Shown here piece by piece: positions 7,934 through 16,975 of a stretch of DNA of 64,000 bases. The position numbers and the translations under genes are program-made. Numbering within the stretch: the first letter of the stretch is position 1; each line of letters begins with the position of its first letter. This DNA comes from Paenibacillus camelliae (GTDB taxonomy: Bacteria; Bacillota; Bacilli; Paenibacillales; Paenibacillaceae): contig NZ_JAMBNY010000004.1 of the NCBI RefSeq assembly GCF_023715345.1, forward strand, positions 124,001 through 188,000. The letters are read 5' to 3'. Below the pieces are notes generated by a model. The model worked only from the letters and a program-made list of their open reading frames with translations. It ran no database searches and was not told the DNA's origin.

Positions 7934-8398
7934 TTAGCTTCTATCAATTAGCTTGAAGTCGTCGTAATGAAAGCCTGGGGCAACGACACAGGAAACAAGT
8001 ACAGGCTCATCACCGAGTGGCTTGGCCATTTGCCACTCATTGGCAGGTACAAGCGCTTGTAGCTGCTGTCCTGCAGCAATGTCCGGCCCAACGATAATTT
8101 CTTGTCTAATAGCGGGGTCTTTATCTGTACCACCTAACGTTAGAAGCAACGGGCTCCCTGAATGCCATAGCCACAGCTCGTCAGAGTACACCTTATGCCA
8201 ATCAGAAAATTCATCAGGATGTAGTAAAAAGTAGATTGAAGTTGCCGCTGGGCGTGGACCAGAATAAGGCTCGCCAAGCACATGCTGAGGAATCGTAAAA
8301 TTTGCTTTCCAAAGCTCTTTATACCAGCCACCTTCAACATGTGGTTGAAGTCCGAGCTGCTCCACGAGTGGAGAACGTTTTTGTTGAACTGCTTGCAT
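7934..8398 (-). CDS. cupin domain protein, DUF985 family
   Basis: A 154-residue protein with the hallmarks of the DUF985/cupin_5 family: the LGLQPHVEGGWYKELW start, SIYFLLHPDEFSDWHKVYSDELW with the cupin His and Glu, and the C-terminal VAPGFHYDDFKL. Members are compact beta-barrels, and the family has been linked to sugar-epimerase-like folds without a settled reaction. The ATG at 8398 is preceded on the minus strand by AGGAGTG. The in-frame ATG at 8446 has no such site. Confidence 0.85.
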   Translation of the reverse strand: MQAVQQKRSPLVEQLGLQPHVEGGWYKELWKANFTIPQHVLGEPYSGPRPAATSIYFLLHPDEFSDWHKVYSDELWLWHSGSPLLLTLGGTDKDPAIRQEIIVGPDIAAGQQLQALVPANEWQMAKPLGDEPVLVSCVVAPGFHYDDFKLIDRS

Positions 8399-8562
8399 GA
8401 GTACACTCCTATCATTAGCTTCTACGGTGAAGCTTTCTATTATCATTTCTTATTCTACAATGCTATCTTTATATCGTAAATTGATGAAAATGTACATAGC
8501 AACTTCTTCTATCCAACATAAATATTAATGTTAGCTAATCGCTATTGAAAGGAGACAAGCTT

Positions 8563-9330
8563 ATGCCCTTTACTGTAGCGCATGCTTTTTATGCACTGCC
8601 GATCCGCTATATAAAGCCAAAATATTTTAGTGCTACAGGACTTATATTAGGCAGTATGTCACCTGATCTAGAATACTTTCTGCACCTTGAGCCTTATCGG
8701 AGCATCGGTCATACATGGCAAGGATTATGGCTGCAAGCATTACCCTTAAGTATCATTCTCGCAGCCTTGTTCCATTATGTAGTGAAGAAGCCGCTGTCTA
8801 TTCACCTTCCGGGCATATGGCAGCTGGACGCTCGCTGCTACGCCATGCTGCAGCAAGAGCAGCTTCGTTCATGGCGAGCGTGGTCGATCTTTGTATTATC
8901 CGCCATCATAGGGTTCGTTACTCATATCACACTGGATGAATGGACACATGCACATAGCTCCTTCATCGAACTGCTGCCATGGATTTGGAATGAATCGCTG
9001 CTCTCACTACCCATATACAAAGTACTGCAGTACAGCACCTCGCTCGTCGGATTGATCGGGATGGTGGTGATACTGCTGTTAAGTCTATCGAGAATTAAAC
9101 AGGATAAGCTCAAGCTCAGTAAGCTCCATGTCTCCAAGATTAGCAGCAAGCAGAAGTTAATGTACTGGTCAATAGCTGTCCTAGTTGCCATTGTAACGAC
9201 GCTGCTTAAGCTAGCTTTTAGTGCGAGTGGTAATACGCTCGGAATATTAGTCGTAGCACCGATCTCGGGTCTAGTACTAGGCATTGTTGTGGCATCGCTG
9301 GCTCCTACATACCAAGCATTTAGAAAATAA
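8563..9330 (+). CDS. DUF4184 family membrane protein
   Basis: A 255-residue protein beginning MPFTVAHAFYALP and containing the LILGSMSPDLEYFL segment, which together mark DUF4184. Six or more hydrophobic segments follow, and the His/Asp pattern resembles the YdjM-like membrane metal-dependent hydrolase group (inference). Start chosen at ATG 8563 after AAAGGAG (8548-8554), rather than at the in-frame ATG at 8545. Function is not established for the family. Confidence 0.85.
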   Translation: MPFTVAHAFYALPIRYIKPKYFSATGLILGSMSPDLEYFLHLEPYRSIGHTWQGLWLQALPLSIILAALFHYVVKKPLSIHLPGIWQLDARCYAMLQQEQLRSWRAWSIFVLSAIIGFVTHITLDEWTHAHSSFIELLPWIWNESLLSLPIYKVLQYSTSLVGLIGMVVILLLSLSRIKQDKLKLSKLHVSKISSKQKLMYWSIAVLVAIVTTLLKLAFSASGNTLGILVVAPISGLVLGIVVASLAPTYQAFRK

Positions 9331-9501
9331 GGGCGTTCACATATTGTTCACATCTGGCAGATATATTTGTTCCTTTTCGGCGATAGGGTAGTAAAGCTGC
9401 TGCGTTCTTGAAGCTGTCTTGGACTGCTCTTGGCGTAAGCGACTGCGCGATGCGAGACATGATGGAGTGCATCGTGACAATGTTGAATGAGGTGGATATG
9501 A

Positions 9502-9882
9502 ATGAATATGATTAAGGGCTTGCTTCACGCACAAATTACTATTCCTACTGGTGCCGAAAAAGAGGCGAGAGCCTTTTATTGTGATGTACTTGGACTAGAG
9601 GAAGTTAGCAAGCCTGCAAGCTTGATTGATCGTGAAGGCTTTTGGCTAAAAGCCGGCGATCGTACACTTTTTGTCGGTGTATCTGATACAGAGGGACGAA
9701 ACGCTTATCTTAGTTATGAGGTCGCAAATATTGATGATATGAGAGAGCGACTGCAATCCTATGGAATATTGCTTAAGGAATGCAAGGCTATTCCAGATTA
9801 CGAAAGGTTCGAATGCTTCGATCCATTTGGCAATATACTAGAGTTTATAATGCCAATAAGTGCATTCACCTATTGCAGCTGA
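9502..9882 (+). CDS. VOC family protein (glyoxalase fold)
   Basis: A 126-residue single VOC domain: AQITIPTGAEKEARAFYCDVLGLEEV is the first motif with its metal-ligand position, and FECFDPFGNILEFI is the C-terminal strand with the conserved Glu. The ATG at 9502 follows GAGGTGG at the right spacing. The ATG at 9498 runs into a stop. Its substrate is unknown; related proteins are lyases or dioxygenases. Ends upstream of a terminator. Confidence 0.85.
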   Translation: MNMIKGLLHAQITIPTGAEKEARAFYCDVLGLEEVSKPASLIDREGFWLKAGDRTLFVGVSDTEGRNAYLSYEVANIDDMRERLQSYGILLKECKAIPDYERFECFDPFGNILEFIMPISAFTYCS

Positions 9883-9967
9883 TAGAGCAGCGAGCTTAGA
9901 CCATATCTATTGAAATATAATATTAAGCTTCAGTATATGTCTTAGGCTATATCTATTAAACTGGACT

Positions 9968-10015
9968 GAGAGACTTTGGACATCATTATATGATGATGCC
10001 TAAAGTCTCTCTTTT
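9968..10015 (+). terminator. Rho-independent terminator
   Basis: GAGAGACTTT (9968-9977) pairs perfectly with AAAGTCTCTC (10002-10011), with an inner CATCAT/ATGATG helix, followed by TTTTATAT. Confidence 0.85.
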
Positions 10016-10077
10016 ATATATTCGAACATACTCATTATTTCGGCAAGACAAGCATACGATAGGGAAAAGGGAAACCG

Positions 10078-10260
10078 ATGAAGGAGAGTGGGAATTGGAT
10101 GGTTTACTTGATTATTGCGCTTAATATCGTCATTATATGTCAGCTTATTGATTTAAGAATGAGTATACCAGAACGAGATTATGTGGAGGAGGCAATGATT
10201 CGAGACGCAAAGCATCGAGCAAAGCAAAGAACACTTAATCAAAACAAGCTGAAAAAATAA
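10078..10260 (+). CDS. single-helix membrane peptide, 60 aa
   Basis: Hydrophobic residues 8-25 form one helix, followed by RDYVEEAMIRD, nearly the same as in the 38-residue peptide at 7195, and a basic tail rich in Lys, Arg and Gln. The ATG at 10078 follows AGGGAAAAGGG. It lies 98 bp upstream of the unpaired AgrC/ComD-type kinase. It lacks the Cys and leader pattern of AgrD-like pheromone precursors, so it is unlikely to be the signal. Confidence 0.7.
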   Translation: MKESGNWMVYLIIALNIVIICQLIDLRMSIPERDYVEEAMIRDAKHRAKQRTLNQNKLKK

Positions 10261-10358
10261 AAATACGTTATCAAGTAGGATTGAAAATCGTTCACATAAG
10301 AGAATTTGAACTTTTTGTCGAATGATTTGTTATTATGAAGGTAAAATTCCTCTAACAT

Positions 10359-11705
10359 ATGAACAGAAAGGCAGCTCGATCATTTATGACTCTGATCATT
10401 TATGGAATAATGGAGCATATCCTTTTGCTTCTCGCATTCTTCTACATCATCGATAAGAAGCCATCTCGAAAGCAGCTTCTGCTGTATATAGGAATAATCG
10501 TTGCACCGACAACTATCTTGATGTATCTTACTCCACAGTACATAGCCATCGCCTATCTCGTGATCTCAGCACATCTATTATACTACTACTTTGAACGAAC
10601 GATTTTTTCGATTATATCCTGTTCTGTCATTATCGTTAGCACCATTATATCGGATTACTTTTCCATGCTGCTGCAGCCAACCTTCAGTAAAGTATTAGGC
10701 AGCAGCGGCACACTCGCACTGACACTGCTCTTTTTTGTGCTGATGTTTACGCTATTGATATATTGGTACAAGCAATATATGTATAGACAGTTTCAGGCAC
10801 TTGAGCCGCCATGGTATATTAAGGCGCTGTTAGTTGCCATTCTCCTTAGCACAATTGTTGTTGTCTATATGAACATATTCGACACTCGCGATAGCACAAG
10901 TGAAATTATATTGATGAATCTCGTGATACAGATAAGCTATTTCATCTCTATGATCGTGCTGAGTAGTCTATTGATCTTATATATGAAGAAACGCAATGCC
11001 ATCCATTTTCAAGAGATGGAGCAGGAGCAGTTTCTTCACTATATGAGTGAGCTTGAGCTCGTTAATCATGATATGCACAAGTTCAGGCATGACTACGTAA
11101 ATATATTGCTTACTATGCGAGGTTACCTAGATGACAATAACCTCGAGGGGCTGCGTCAATACTTTCACGAGCATATCTTGAAGGTGGAGCAGCAAACACT
11201 TCAGCATCATTTAATGTTTATGCAGTTCAAAAACATAAAGATTCAAGAGCTGAAGGGGCTTATAGCGACCAAGCTAATTACGGCAGAGAAGAACGGCATT
11301 GTTGTAAATGTTGAGATTCCGGATCTCATCACCTCGATTGATATGAATATGATCGACCTAGCTAGAGTGATAGGAGCCTTACTTGATAACGCAATTGAAG
11401 CGAGTGAATGCATCGAGCATCCAAGCATCAATCTTGCTATCATTGATACGGTTAATGGTGCGATTGTCATCGTTATTGAAAATCGTGCAACGTTAGAGGG
11501 CTGTAACGTACATAGGATCTTTGAAGAGCATTATTCAACAAAGGGTAAAAACCGTGGACTTGGGCTAGCTACGGTTAATAGAATCGTTCATCAATACCCA
11601 AATGCTCATCTGGAGACGTTATGTGAACCAGGCTGGTTTACCCAAAAGCTTACAATCGAAGCTGCTGTTTCATCAAGTGCTGCGGCTGCATCAGGCACCG
11701 CTTGA
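10359..11705 (+). CDS. AgrC/ComD-type (HPK10) sensor histidine kinase
   Basis: A 448-residue membrane kinase. The N-terminal 200 residues contain six or seven hydrophobic segments as in peptide-sensing AgrC/ComD kinases. The H-box is FRHDYVNILL with the phospho-accepting His. The GHKL ATPase part has the N-box (VIGALLDNAIEAS) and the G-box (KGKNRGLGLATV). Such kinases normally pair with a LytTR response regulator and a processed peptide, but neither lies nearby. The start is uncertain: ATG 10359 lacks a good binding site, and ATGs at 10386 and 10410 are possible. Confidence 0.85.
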   Translation: MNRKAARSFMTLIIYGIMEHILLLLAFFYIIDKKPSRKQLLLYIGIIVAPTTILMYLTPQYIAIAYLVISAHLLYYYFERTIFSIISCSVIIVSTIISDYFSMLLQPTFSKVLGSSGTLALTLLFFVLMFTLLIYWYKQYMYRQFQALEPPWYIKALLVAILLSTIVVVYMNIFDTRDSTSEIILMNLVIQISYFISMIVLSSLLILYMKKRNAIHFQEMEQEQFLHYMSELELVNHDMHKFRHDYVNILLTMRGYLDDNNLEGLRQYFHEHILKVEQQTLQHHLMFMQFKNIKIQELKGLIATKLITAEKNGIVVNVEIPDLITSIDMNMIDLARVIGALLDNAIEASECIEHPSINLAIIDTVNGAIVIVIENRATLEGCNVHRIFEEHYSTKGKNRGLGLATVNRIVHQYPNAHLETLCEPGWFTQKLTIEAAVSSSAAAASGTA

Positions 11706-11726
11706 TGCAGTAGCCGCATTCGTAGT

Positions 11727-11768
11727 AAAACAGGCTGTGGTCCACTAGTGATCACAGCCTGTTTTATT
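11727..11768. terminator. strong terminator after the kinase gene
   Basis: A perfect 13-bp stem (AAAACAGGCTGTG / CACAGCCTGTTTT) is followed by ATTTATTT. The A-run before it would also allow function on the other strand. Confidence 0.9.
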
Positions 11769-11913
11769 TACTTGCATGGCTTGTCCAACGAATGAAGCAT
11801 GAAATTGATAGATAATTTTTCTTAAGCTTGCAACATTGGCAATCATTGTCTATACTCAACTATTATTAATCGCATTAAAATCTTCGCATGAATAAAAGGG
11901 AGAATAGACATAT

Positions 11914-13632
11914 ATGATTGCAAAGTTTTTTAGTTTTTATCGGCCCTATAAGAAGCTATTTATACTTGATTTTAGTTGTGCAATCATTGCTGGTTTACTT
12001 GAGCTTGCATTTCCGCTGGCTGTGAGATATTTTACGGATACACTATTGCCAACTGGGCAGTGGGGCAGTATTGTCGCAGCTTCACTAGCTCTGCTGGTGC
12101 TATATATTATCAATACGGTCTTGATGTATATCGTCAATTATTGGGGACATACACTCGGCATAAGCATTGAAACGGATATGCGTAGAAATTTATTCTCTCA
12201 TATCCAGAAGCTATCCTTTCGATTTTTCGATCAATCGAAGACAGGGCATTTAATTGGTAGATTAACGAATGATATGAATATGATTGGTGAGATGGCGCAT
12301 CATGGACCGGAGGATTTATTCATTGCAATCATGACGCTAGTCGGTTCGTTTGTCATTATGCTAACGATCAACTGGAAGCTTGCCGTGCTGACCTTTATCG
12401 TTGTGCCGTTAATTATCATCGTTGTTATTCACTTTAATAAAAAAATGACGGCAGCGATACACCAGCTTTATAAGGATATTGGAGACTTTAACGCAAGAAT
12501 CGAGGACAATGTTGGAGGGATTCGTGTCGTTAAAGCTTTTACGAACGAAGCATTTGAGAAAAAACAATTTGCACGCAACAACGCGCAATTTAAGTTTACG
12601 AAGCTGTCTTCCTATAAGTTAATTGCGAAAAGCAGCTCGATTACCTATATGATGATGCGCTTTGTTACATTATTTGTTTTGGTATGTGGTACTTGGTTCG
12701 TTATTCGCGGGGAGCTGAGCTACGGTGAATTCATCGGATTCATACTGCTTACAAATGTATTTTTCAGACCGATTGAGAAGATAAATGCAGTAGTCGAAAG
12801 CTACCCACAAGGCTTCGCTGGCTTTAAGCGCTATGTCGAGCTGATGGAGACTGCGCCAGACATTAAGGATCACTCACAAGCGAAGAAGCTGACGAATTTC
12901 CAGAATGAGATCAGGTTTGATAGTGTTAGCTTCGGTTATGAATCTCATCAACGAATATTGAACAATATTAACTTAACAATTAAGCAGGGACAAACGGTAG
13001 CCTTCGTTGGACCATCCGGTGCTGGTAAGACAACGATTTGTAGCTTGCTGCCACGCTTTTATGAGGTGAGTGAGGGTTCCATTCGTATTGATGGTGTGGA
13101 CATAAGGGAGTATACTCAGCAGTCCTTGCGACAGCATATCGGCATCGTACAGCAGGATGTATTTTTATTTGCTGGAACTATTCGTGAGAATATCCAATAC
13201 GGAAAGCTGGATGCGACGGAAGAGGAAATATGGGAAGCAGCACGACGCGCACGGCTTGAGTCATTCTTGAAGGAGCAGCCAGACGGACTAGATACCGTCA
13301 TCGGTGAACGTGGTGTAAAGCTGTCAGGCGGTCAAAAGCAGCGGATTGCCATCGCTCGTATGTTTCTGAAAAACCCACCTATTCTTATTCTTGATGAAGC
13401 GACCTCTGCGTTAGATACGGAAACGGAGGTTGCCATTCAGCAGTCGCTAGCTGAGCTGTCAGTAGGTAGAACGACGCTCGTTATCGCACATCGACTGGCG
13501 ACCATTAAAAACGCTGATGTGATCGTTGTGGTAACCGAGGAGGGCATTGCCGAGCAAGGTAGTCATGCTGAGCTGCTAGATGCTGGTGGTGCGTATGCGA
13601 AGCTGTACGAAGCACAATTCGGACTGCAATAA
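11914..13632 (+). CDS. ABC exporter half-transporter (fused permease and ATPase)
   Basis: A 572-residue protein with an N-terminal six-helix ABC transmembrane domain (about residues 15-300) and a C-terminal nucleotide-binding domain. Walker A is GPSGAGKTT, the Q-loop follows GIVQQDVFLF, the signature is LSGGQKQRIAIAR, and Walker B is ILILDEATSALD, followed by the H-loop in IAHRLATI. All residues for ATP hydrolysis are present. Half-transporters of this type (BmrA/LmrA-like) work as dimers and export drugs, lipids or peptides. The gene stands alone between terminators. Start at ATG 11914 after AAGGGAG. Confidence 0.92.
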   Translation: MIAKFFSFYRPYKKLFILDFSCAIIAGLLELAFPLAVRYFTDTLLPTGQWGSIVAASLALLVLYIINTVLMYIVNYWGHTLGISIETDMRRNLFSHIQKLSFRFFDQSKTGHLIGRLTNDMNMIGEMAHHGPEDLFIAIMTLVGSFVIMLTINWKLAVLTFIVVPLIIIVVIHFNKKMTAAIHQLYKDIGDFNARIEDNVGGIRVVKAFTNEAFEKKQFARNNAQFKFTKLSSYKLIAKSSSITYMMMRFVTLFVLVCGTWFVIRGELSYGEFIGFILLTNVFFRPIEKINAVVESYPQGFAGFKRYVELMETAPDIKDHSQAKKLTNFQNEIRFDSVSFGYESHQRILNNINLTIKQGQTVAFVGPSGAGKTTICSLLPRFYEVSEGSIRIDGVDIREYTQQSLRQHIGIVQQDVFLFAGTIRENIQYGKLDATEEEIWEAARRARLESFLKEQPDGLDTVIGERGVKLSGGQKQRIAIARMFLKNPPILILDEATSALDTETEVAIQQSLAELSVGRTTLVIAHRLATIKNADVIVVVTEEGIAEQGSHAELLDAGGAYAKLYEAQFGLQ

Positions 13633-13679
13633 TTGATAAAGTAAGTGATAGCGTTATGTAATATTGGAAGGAAGAAAAA

Positions 13680-13740
13680 AGGGCTTGATCGTAGGCTGTG
13701 CTTCAAGAACACTTGAGTGCAAAGCCTTGGATCAAGCCCT
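13680..13740. terminator. bidirectional terminator between convergent genes
   Basis: AGGGCTTGATC (13680-13690) pairs with GATCAAGCCCT (13730-13740). An A-run precedes it and gives a U-tract on the minus strand for the peroxidase gene, while ATTTATAT follows on plus for the ABC exporter. Confidence 0.8.
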
Positions 13741-13767
13741 ATTTATATGTCACTGCAATGATTAAAT

Positions 13768-14241
13768 TTATAGTAGTTTTTCAATATCTGCTTCAAGCTT
13801 TTCGGGTGTTGTTGTTGGAGCGAAGCGTTTAACGACATTGCCTTGACGATCGATTAAAAACTTAGTGAAGTTCCACTCAATTTTGCGAGTAAGTAAACCG
13901 CGCTTTTGCTCCTTTAAGTAGTTAAACAGTGGATCGGCTGCATCGCCATTGACGTCGACCTTCGCAAACATAGGGAAAGTAACACCGAAATTCATCTGGC
14001 AGAACTGCATTGTTTCGTCCAGTTCTTCAAATTCCTGATTATTGAATTGACTGCATGGGAAACCAAGAATGACAAGGCCTCGTTCTGCATACTTGTTATA
14101 AAGTGCCTGAAGGCCTTCAAACTGTGGCGTGAATCCACATTTGCTTGCCGTGTTGACGATGAGTACGACCTTGCCTTCATAATCACGCAAGGAGCGAAGC
14201 TCGCCTTTCGTATCCTTAACCTCATACTGATAAATGGTCAT
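13768..14241 (-). CDS. bsaA: glutathione peroxidase family thiol peroxidase
   Basis: A 157-residue thioredoxin-fold peroxidase. Cys35 in TASKCGFTPQFEGL is the peroxidatic residue. The Gln of PCSQFNNQE and the Trp-Asn of WNFTKFLIDRQG complete the catalytic tetrad of the family. In Bacillota such proteins use Cys rather than selenocysteine and are reduced by thioredoxin or bacillithiol systems (family knowledge). It starts 37 bp after the stop of the LuxR-type regulator at 14279 with AGGAGGG between them, so the two probably form one transcript. Confidence 0.9.
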   Translation of the reverse strand: MTIYQYEVKDTKGELRSLRDYEGKVVLIVNTASKCGFTPQFEGLQALYNKYAERGLVILGFPCSQFNNQEFEELDETMQFCQMNFGVTFPMFAKVDVNGDAADPLFNYLKEQKRGLLTRKIEWNFTKFLIDRQGNVVKRFAPTTTPEKLEADIEKLL

Positions 14242-14278
14242 ACGGTCCGTGGCCCTCCTATCGATCTATTTTAGCTTG

Positions 14279-14938
14279 CTACAGCTTATAGTGCTGACTT
14301 ACGGGACGAAAACTTTGATCCTGCTGCATTCGTTCGATCGCTTCAATCTTGTTTCGAACTCTTAATTTATCGTATATTTTCCGTAAGTATTTTTCAACTG
14401 AGCTTTCACTTAAATGCACCTTTTTAGCAATAAGCGCATTAGTGTAGCGTTTATATATAAGCTCCAGTATATGCTGCTCTGTAGGTGTCAAATCAATCTC
14501 CCAGTAATGCTTATCATGCTCGGAGCGGTGCAGCTTTATTTGTTGGAATAGATGGAGGGGGATCACGGTTTTACCATGCATGACAGCAGTAAGCAATTCT
14601 GCAAGCTCGGTAGCAGAAGCTGACTTCGTAAGCATACCGCTAACACCGCTTTCAATGAGCTGGTTAAAGAATGGGGCGTAATCGTAGCCAGTATAAACAA
14701 TAATATGAAGCTGGGGATAGCGCTTCTTAAGATTTGCAGAAAGCGTGACACCATGATCTTCGTTTAGATTGAGCTCTAGTAAAACAATGTGAGGCTCCTC
14801 TGATTCTATCAATTCTATACTGTCATCCCAAGATGTTCCACAGCCACAGATTACTATATGATTCATAGGTTCTAATAAAGAGATAATTTTTTGAGCGATA
14901 TGCTCGTCCTTTTCAATGAGTAGTATTTTTATTAGCAT
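14279..14938 (-). CDS. NarL/LuxR-type response regulator with altered phosphorylation site
   Basis: A 219-residue regulator: receiver domain at about 1-120 and a LuxR helix-turn-helix at about 148-205 (LTPTEQHILELI, then the recognition helix in LSESSVEKYLRKIYDKL). The switch Thr (IVYTGYD) and Lys (MLTKSAS) are present. The phospho-acceptor Asp expected after the hydrophobic strand IVLL is Glu55, and the first of the usual acidic pair is Lys10 (LIEKDE). An Asp-to-Glu change often mimics phosphorylation, so the protein may be always on or controlled otherwise. No kinase is adjacent. Probably co-transcribed with the peroxidase gene. Confidence 0.85.
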   Translation of the reverse strand: MLIKILLIEKDEHIAQKIISLLEPMNHIVICGCGTSWDDSIELIESEEPHIVLLELNLNEDHGVTLSANLKKRYPQLHIIVYTGYDYAPFFNQLIESGVSGMLTKSASATELAELLTAVMHGKTVIPLHLFQQIKLHRSEHDKHYWEIDLTPTEQHILELIYKRYTNALIAKKVHLSESSVEKYLRKIYDKLRVRNKIEAIERMQQDQSFRPVSQHYKL

Positions 14939-15152
14939 AGGCTATAAATTTCTCCTTACATAGCAGATATAGTCATCTGTAAGAATAATATAAAAGCATA
15001 AACAATAATTTACATAAACATTATAGATAGTATATCATAAACTATATAAAATTGTTTATTTTAACAATTTGTAGTATAAATACGATCGTCATCATGATAT
15101 TAACTTCCTTGAGCCAGTAATCAAGATTAAGTTATGGATAGGGAGATATTCT
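14939..15152. promoter_or_regulatory. AT-rich divergent control region
   Basis: This 214-bp stretch separates the divergent response regulator and the GPH symporter genes. It is very AT-rich and contains the inverted repeat AAATTGTT-6-AACAATTT (15049-15070), a plausible operator. Promoters for both genes must lie here, but no consensus -35/-10 pair stands out. Confidence 0.4.
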
Positions 15153-16517
15153 ATGGCATATTCGCAGCATTATGCTTCTAACACGAGTAGTACTTCTACG
15201 ACAAAGCTAGAGCGCTTAAGCTACGGTGGTTATTCTTTTGGTCAAAATCTTATCTATATGCTGCAGCTGCAATTTTTGACCTACTTCTATACCGAAGAAG
15301 TAGGGCTGTCTTTAGGAGCTACTGCAACGCTGCTCTTTGTAGCCAAGCTTTGGGATGCGCTAAATGATCCAATGATGGGTGTGATCGTGGACAAATGCAA
15401 GTTTAAAAGCGGTAAGTACATCCCGTGGCTGAAGGTGACTAGTCTTATCGTTCCTTTAACGATGCTGTTTGCATTTATCAATCTTGATGCCAGCTATTCT
15501 GCAAAACTCGTATTTGCTTATGTCACCTATATCATATGGGGAATGGCTTACACCGTATCCGATTCTCCAATGTTTTCCCTATCTACTGTTATGAGTCAGA
15601 GCGTGTATGAGCGTGATCGATTAATTGCAAATGCTAGAATGACAGGTGCGATAGCAGCGATTATGACGGCATTGTTTATGCTAATAAAAGGCTCCATAGG
15701 CTGGATGGGTGCAGTGGGGGTCTATTGTGCAGTTGCTTTGCTCACCATGCTGCCGCTTCCATTCGTCGCGAAGGAACGTGTCACCTATAAGGAAGAACAA
15801 GCTGTCTCATTCTGGAAACTAGCAGGCTCCTTCTTACGCAATAGGTACTTTTTTATTTTCTTTCTTGGCTATCTCATCATGAGTACTACGAATACATTGC
15901 AGACCATTGCGGCATATTTCGCCAATTCTAATCTAGGCAATGAGCAGATGCTGACGGTTCTATTAGCTGTGCTTGTGCTGCCGATCGTCATCGTATCTCC
16001 ATTACTGCCGAAGCTAATCATCGCATTTGGCAAGAAAAAACTGATGATTATATGCTGCATAGCTACCATTGTATTATGCATAATTCAGTATGCAGTCGGC
16101 TATGAGCATTTCACATTATTTTTAGTCATCGCTGCCATCCGTGTGCTATTTATGCAGGTCCCACTTCTTTTATATGGAATGTTTACGGCTGATTGTATCG
16201 AATATGGCAATGCCGTTACCGGTCAACGTACAACAGCACTCGCTTTTTCCGTCCAGACGATGTTTACGAAGCTGGCAAGTGCGTTGTCTTCCTCACTATG
16301 CTTAGCTCTTCTCGCTTATTTTGGCTATGTAGAACAGGCAGCCCAGCAGACGAATAAAGCGCTTGAAGGAATCTGGATCATCTTTACACTTGTACCGATC
16401 ATCGGCTATGCTGCGATGCTAGTTGCGATATATTTTTATCGACTGGATGAGTCAGAGGTCGCAAAGTATGTGCGCCTTAATCAAGAGAAGGCAGAAATGT
16501 TAGATGTGAAGCAATAG
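15153..16517 (+). CDS. GPH family sugar:cation symporter (MelB/YicJ-like)
   Basis: A 454-residue membrane protein with about twelve hydrophobic helices. The N-terminal LSYGGYSFGQNLIY and the loop DKCKFKSGKYIPWL after helix 2 are hallmarks of the glycoside-pentoside-hexuronide family, and AKLWDALNDPMMG contains the cation-site Asp residues. It should import a glycoside or pentoside with Na+ or H+. The substrate cannot be read from the sequence, and no glycosidase gene is adjacent. The ATG at 15153 follows AGGGAG. Confidence 0.9.
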   Translation: MAYSQHYASNTSSTSTTKLERLSYGGYSFGQNLIYMLQLQFLTYFYTEEVGLSLGATATLLFVAKLWDALNDPMMGVIVDKCKFKSGKYIPWLKVTSLIVPLTMLFAFINLDASYSAKLVFAYVTYIIWGMAYTVSDSPMFSLSTVMSQSVYERDRLIANARMTGAIAAIMTALFMLIKGSIGWMGAVGVYCAVALLTMLPLPFVAKERVTYKEEQAVSFWKLAGSFLRNRYFFIFFLGYLIMSTTNTLQTIAAYFANSNLGNEQMLTVLLAVLVLPIVIVSPLLPKLIIAFGKKKLMIICCIATIVLCIIQYAVGYEHFTLFLVIAAIRVLFMQVPLLLYGMFTADCIEYGNAVTGQRTTALAFSVQTMFTKLASALSSSLCLALLAYFGYVEQAAQQTNKALEGIWIIFTLVPIIGYAAMLVAIYFYRLDESEVAKYVRLNQEKAEMLDVKQ

Positions 16518-16633
16518 CAGACTATCAGTCTATGGTCGTCATTTGATTATTGCTACAGAACTGATATAATTTTAAGAGATATGGTTAAAATCAATACATA
16601 GGTCATAGAAAATGAATCGAAGGAGGTAAGACG

Positions 16634-16975
16634 ATGGATTCTGCAATTTATCATACGCATGCTGGTTCGTGGGTTGTGCTCGTTATTTTGTTTTTGATTT
16701 CTTATTTCATTCCAAAAAACAAAGTACTGCCAATGATCCTGCGTTTGTTCTACTTGATTATGATTTTCACGGGTGGATATATGCTGTTCACTGGAGGCTA
16801 CGGTGGTACCTATCATTTGAAGGCGGTACTGGCGATTCTATTGATCGGTATGATGGAAATGCTTCTTGCTCGACGCAAAAAGGGTAAAGGCGTATTGCCA
16901 TTCTGGATTGCGCTTGTCGTATTACTCGTTGTAGTCGTACTGATCGGCTATGGCGTAATTTCATTTACATCGTAA
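16634..16975 (+). CDS. yisL: YisL family (UPF0344) membrane protein
   Basis: A 113-residue protein with four hydrophobic helices. ILRLFYLIMIFTGGYML and LIGMMEMLLARRKKGK match the conserved segments of Bacillus YisL. The N-terminal HTHAGSW histidines are also typical. Function is unknown in the family. The ATG at 16634 follows AAGGAGGT. A 17-bp tandem duplication begins inside the last codons and runs past the stop. Confidence 0.85.
   Translation: MDSAIYHTHAGSWVVLVILFLISYFIPKNKVLPMILRLFYLIMIFTGGYMLFTGGYGGTYHLKAVLAILLIGMMEMLLARRKKGKGVLPFWIALVVLLVVVVLIGYGVISFTS

Noticed and set aside
10078-10260. The 60-residue peptide as an AgrD-like pheromone precursor for the kinase at 10359
   Set aside because: It has no Cys for a thiolactone and no AgrD-like C-terminal region, and it is a paralogue of another membrane peptide that lies near no kinase.
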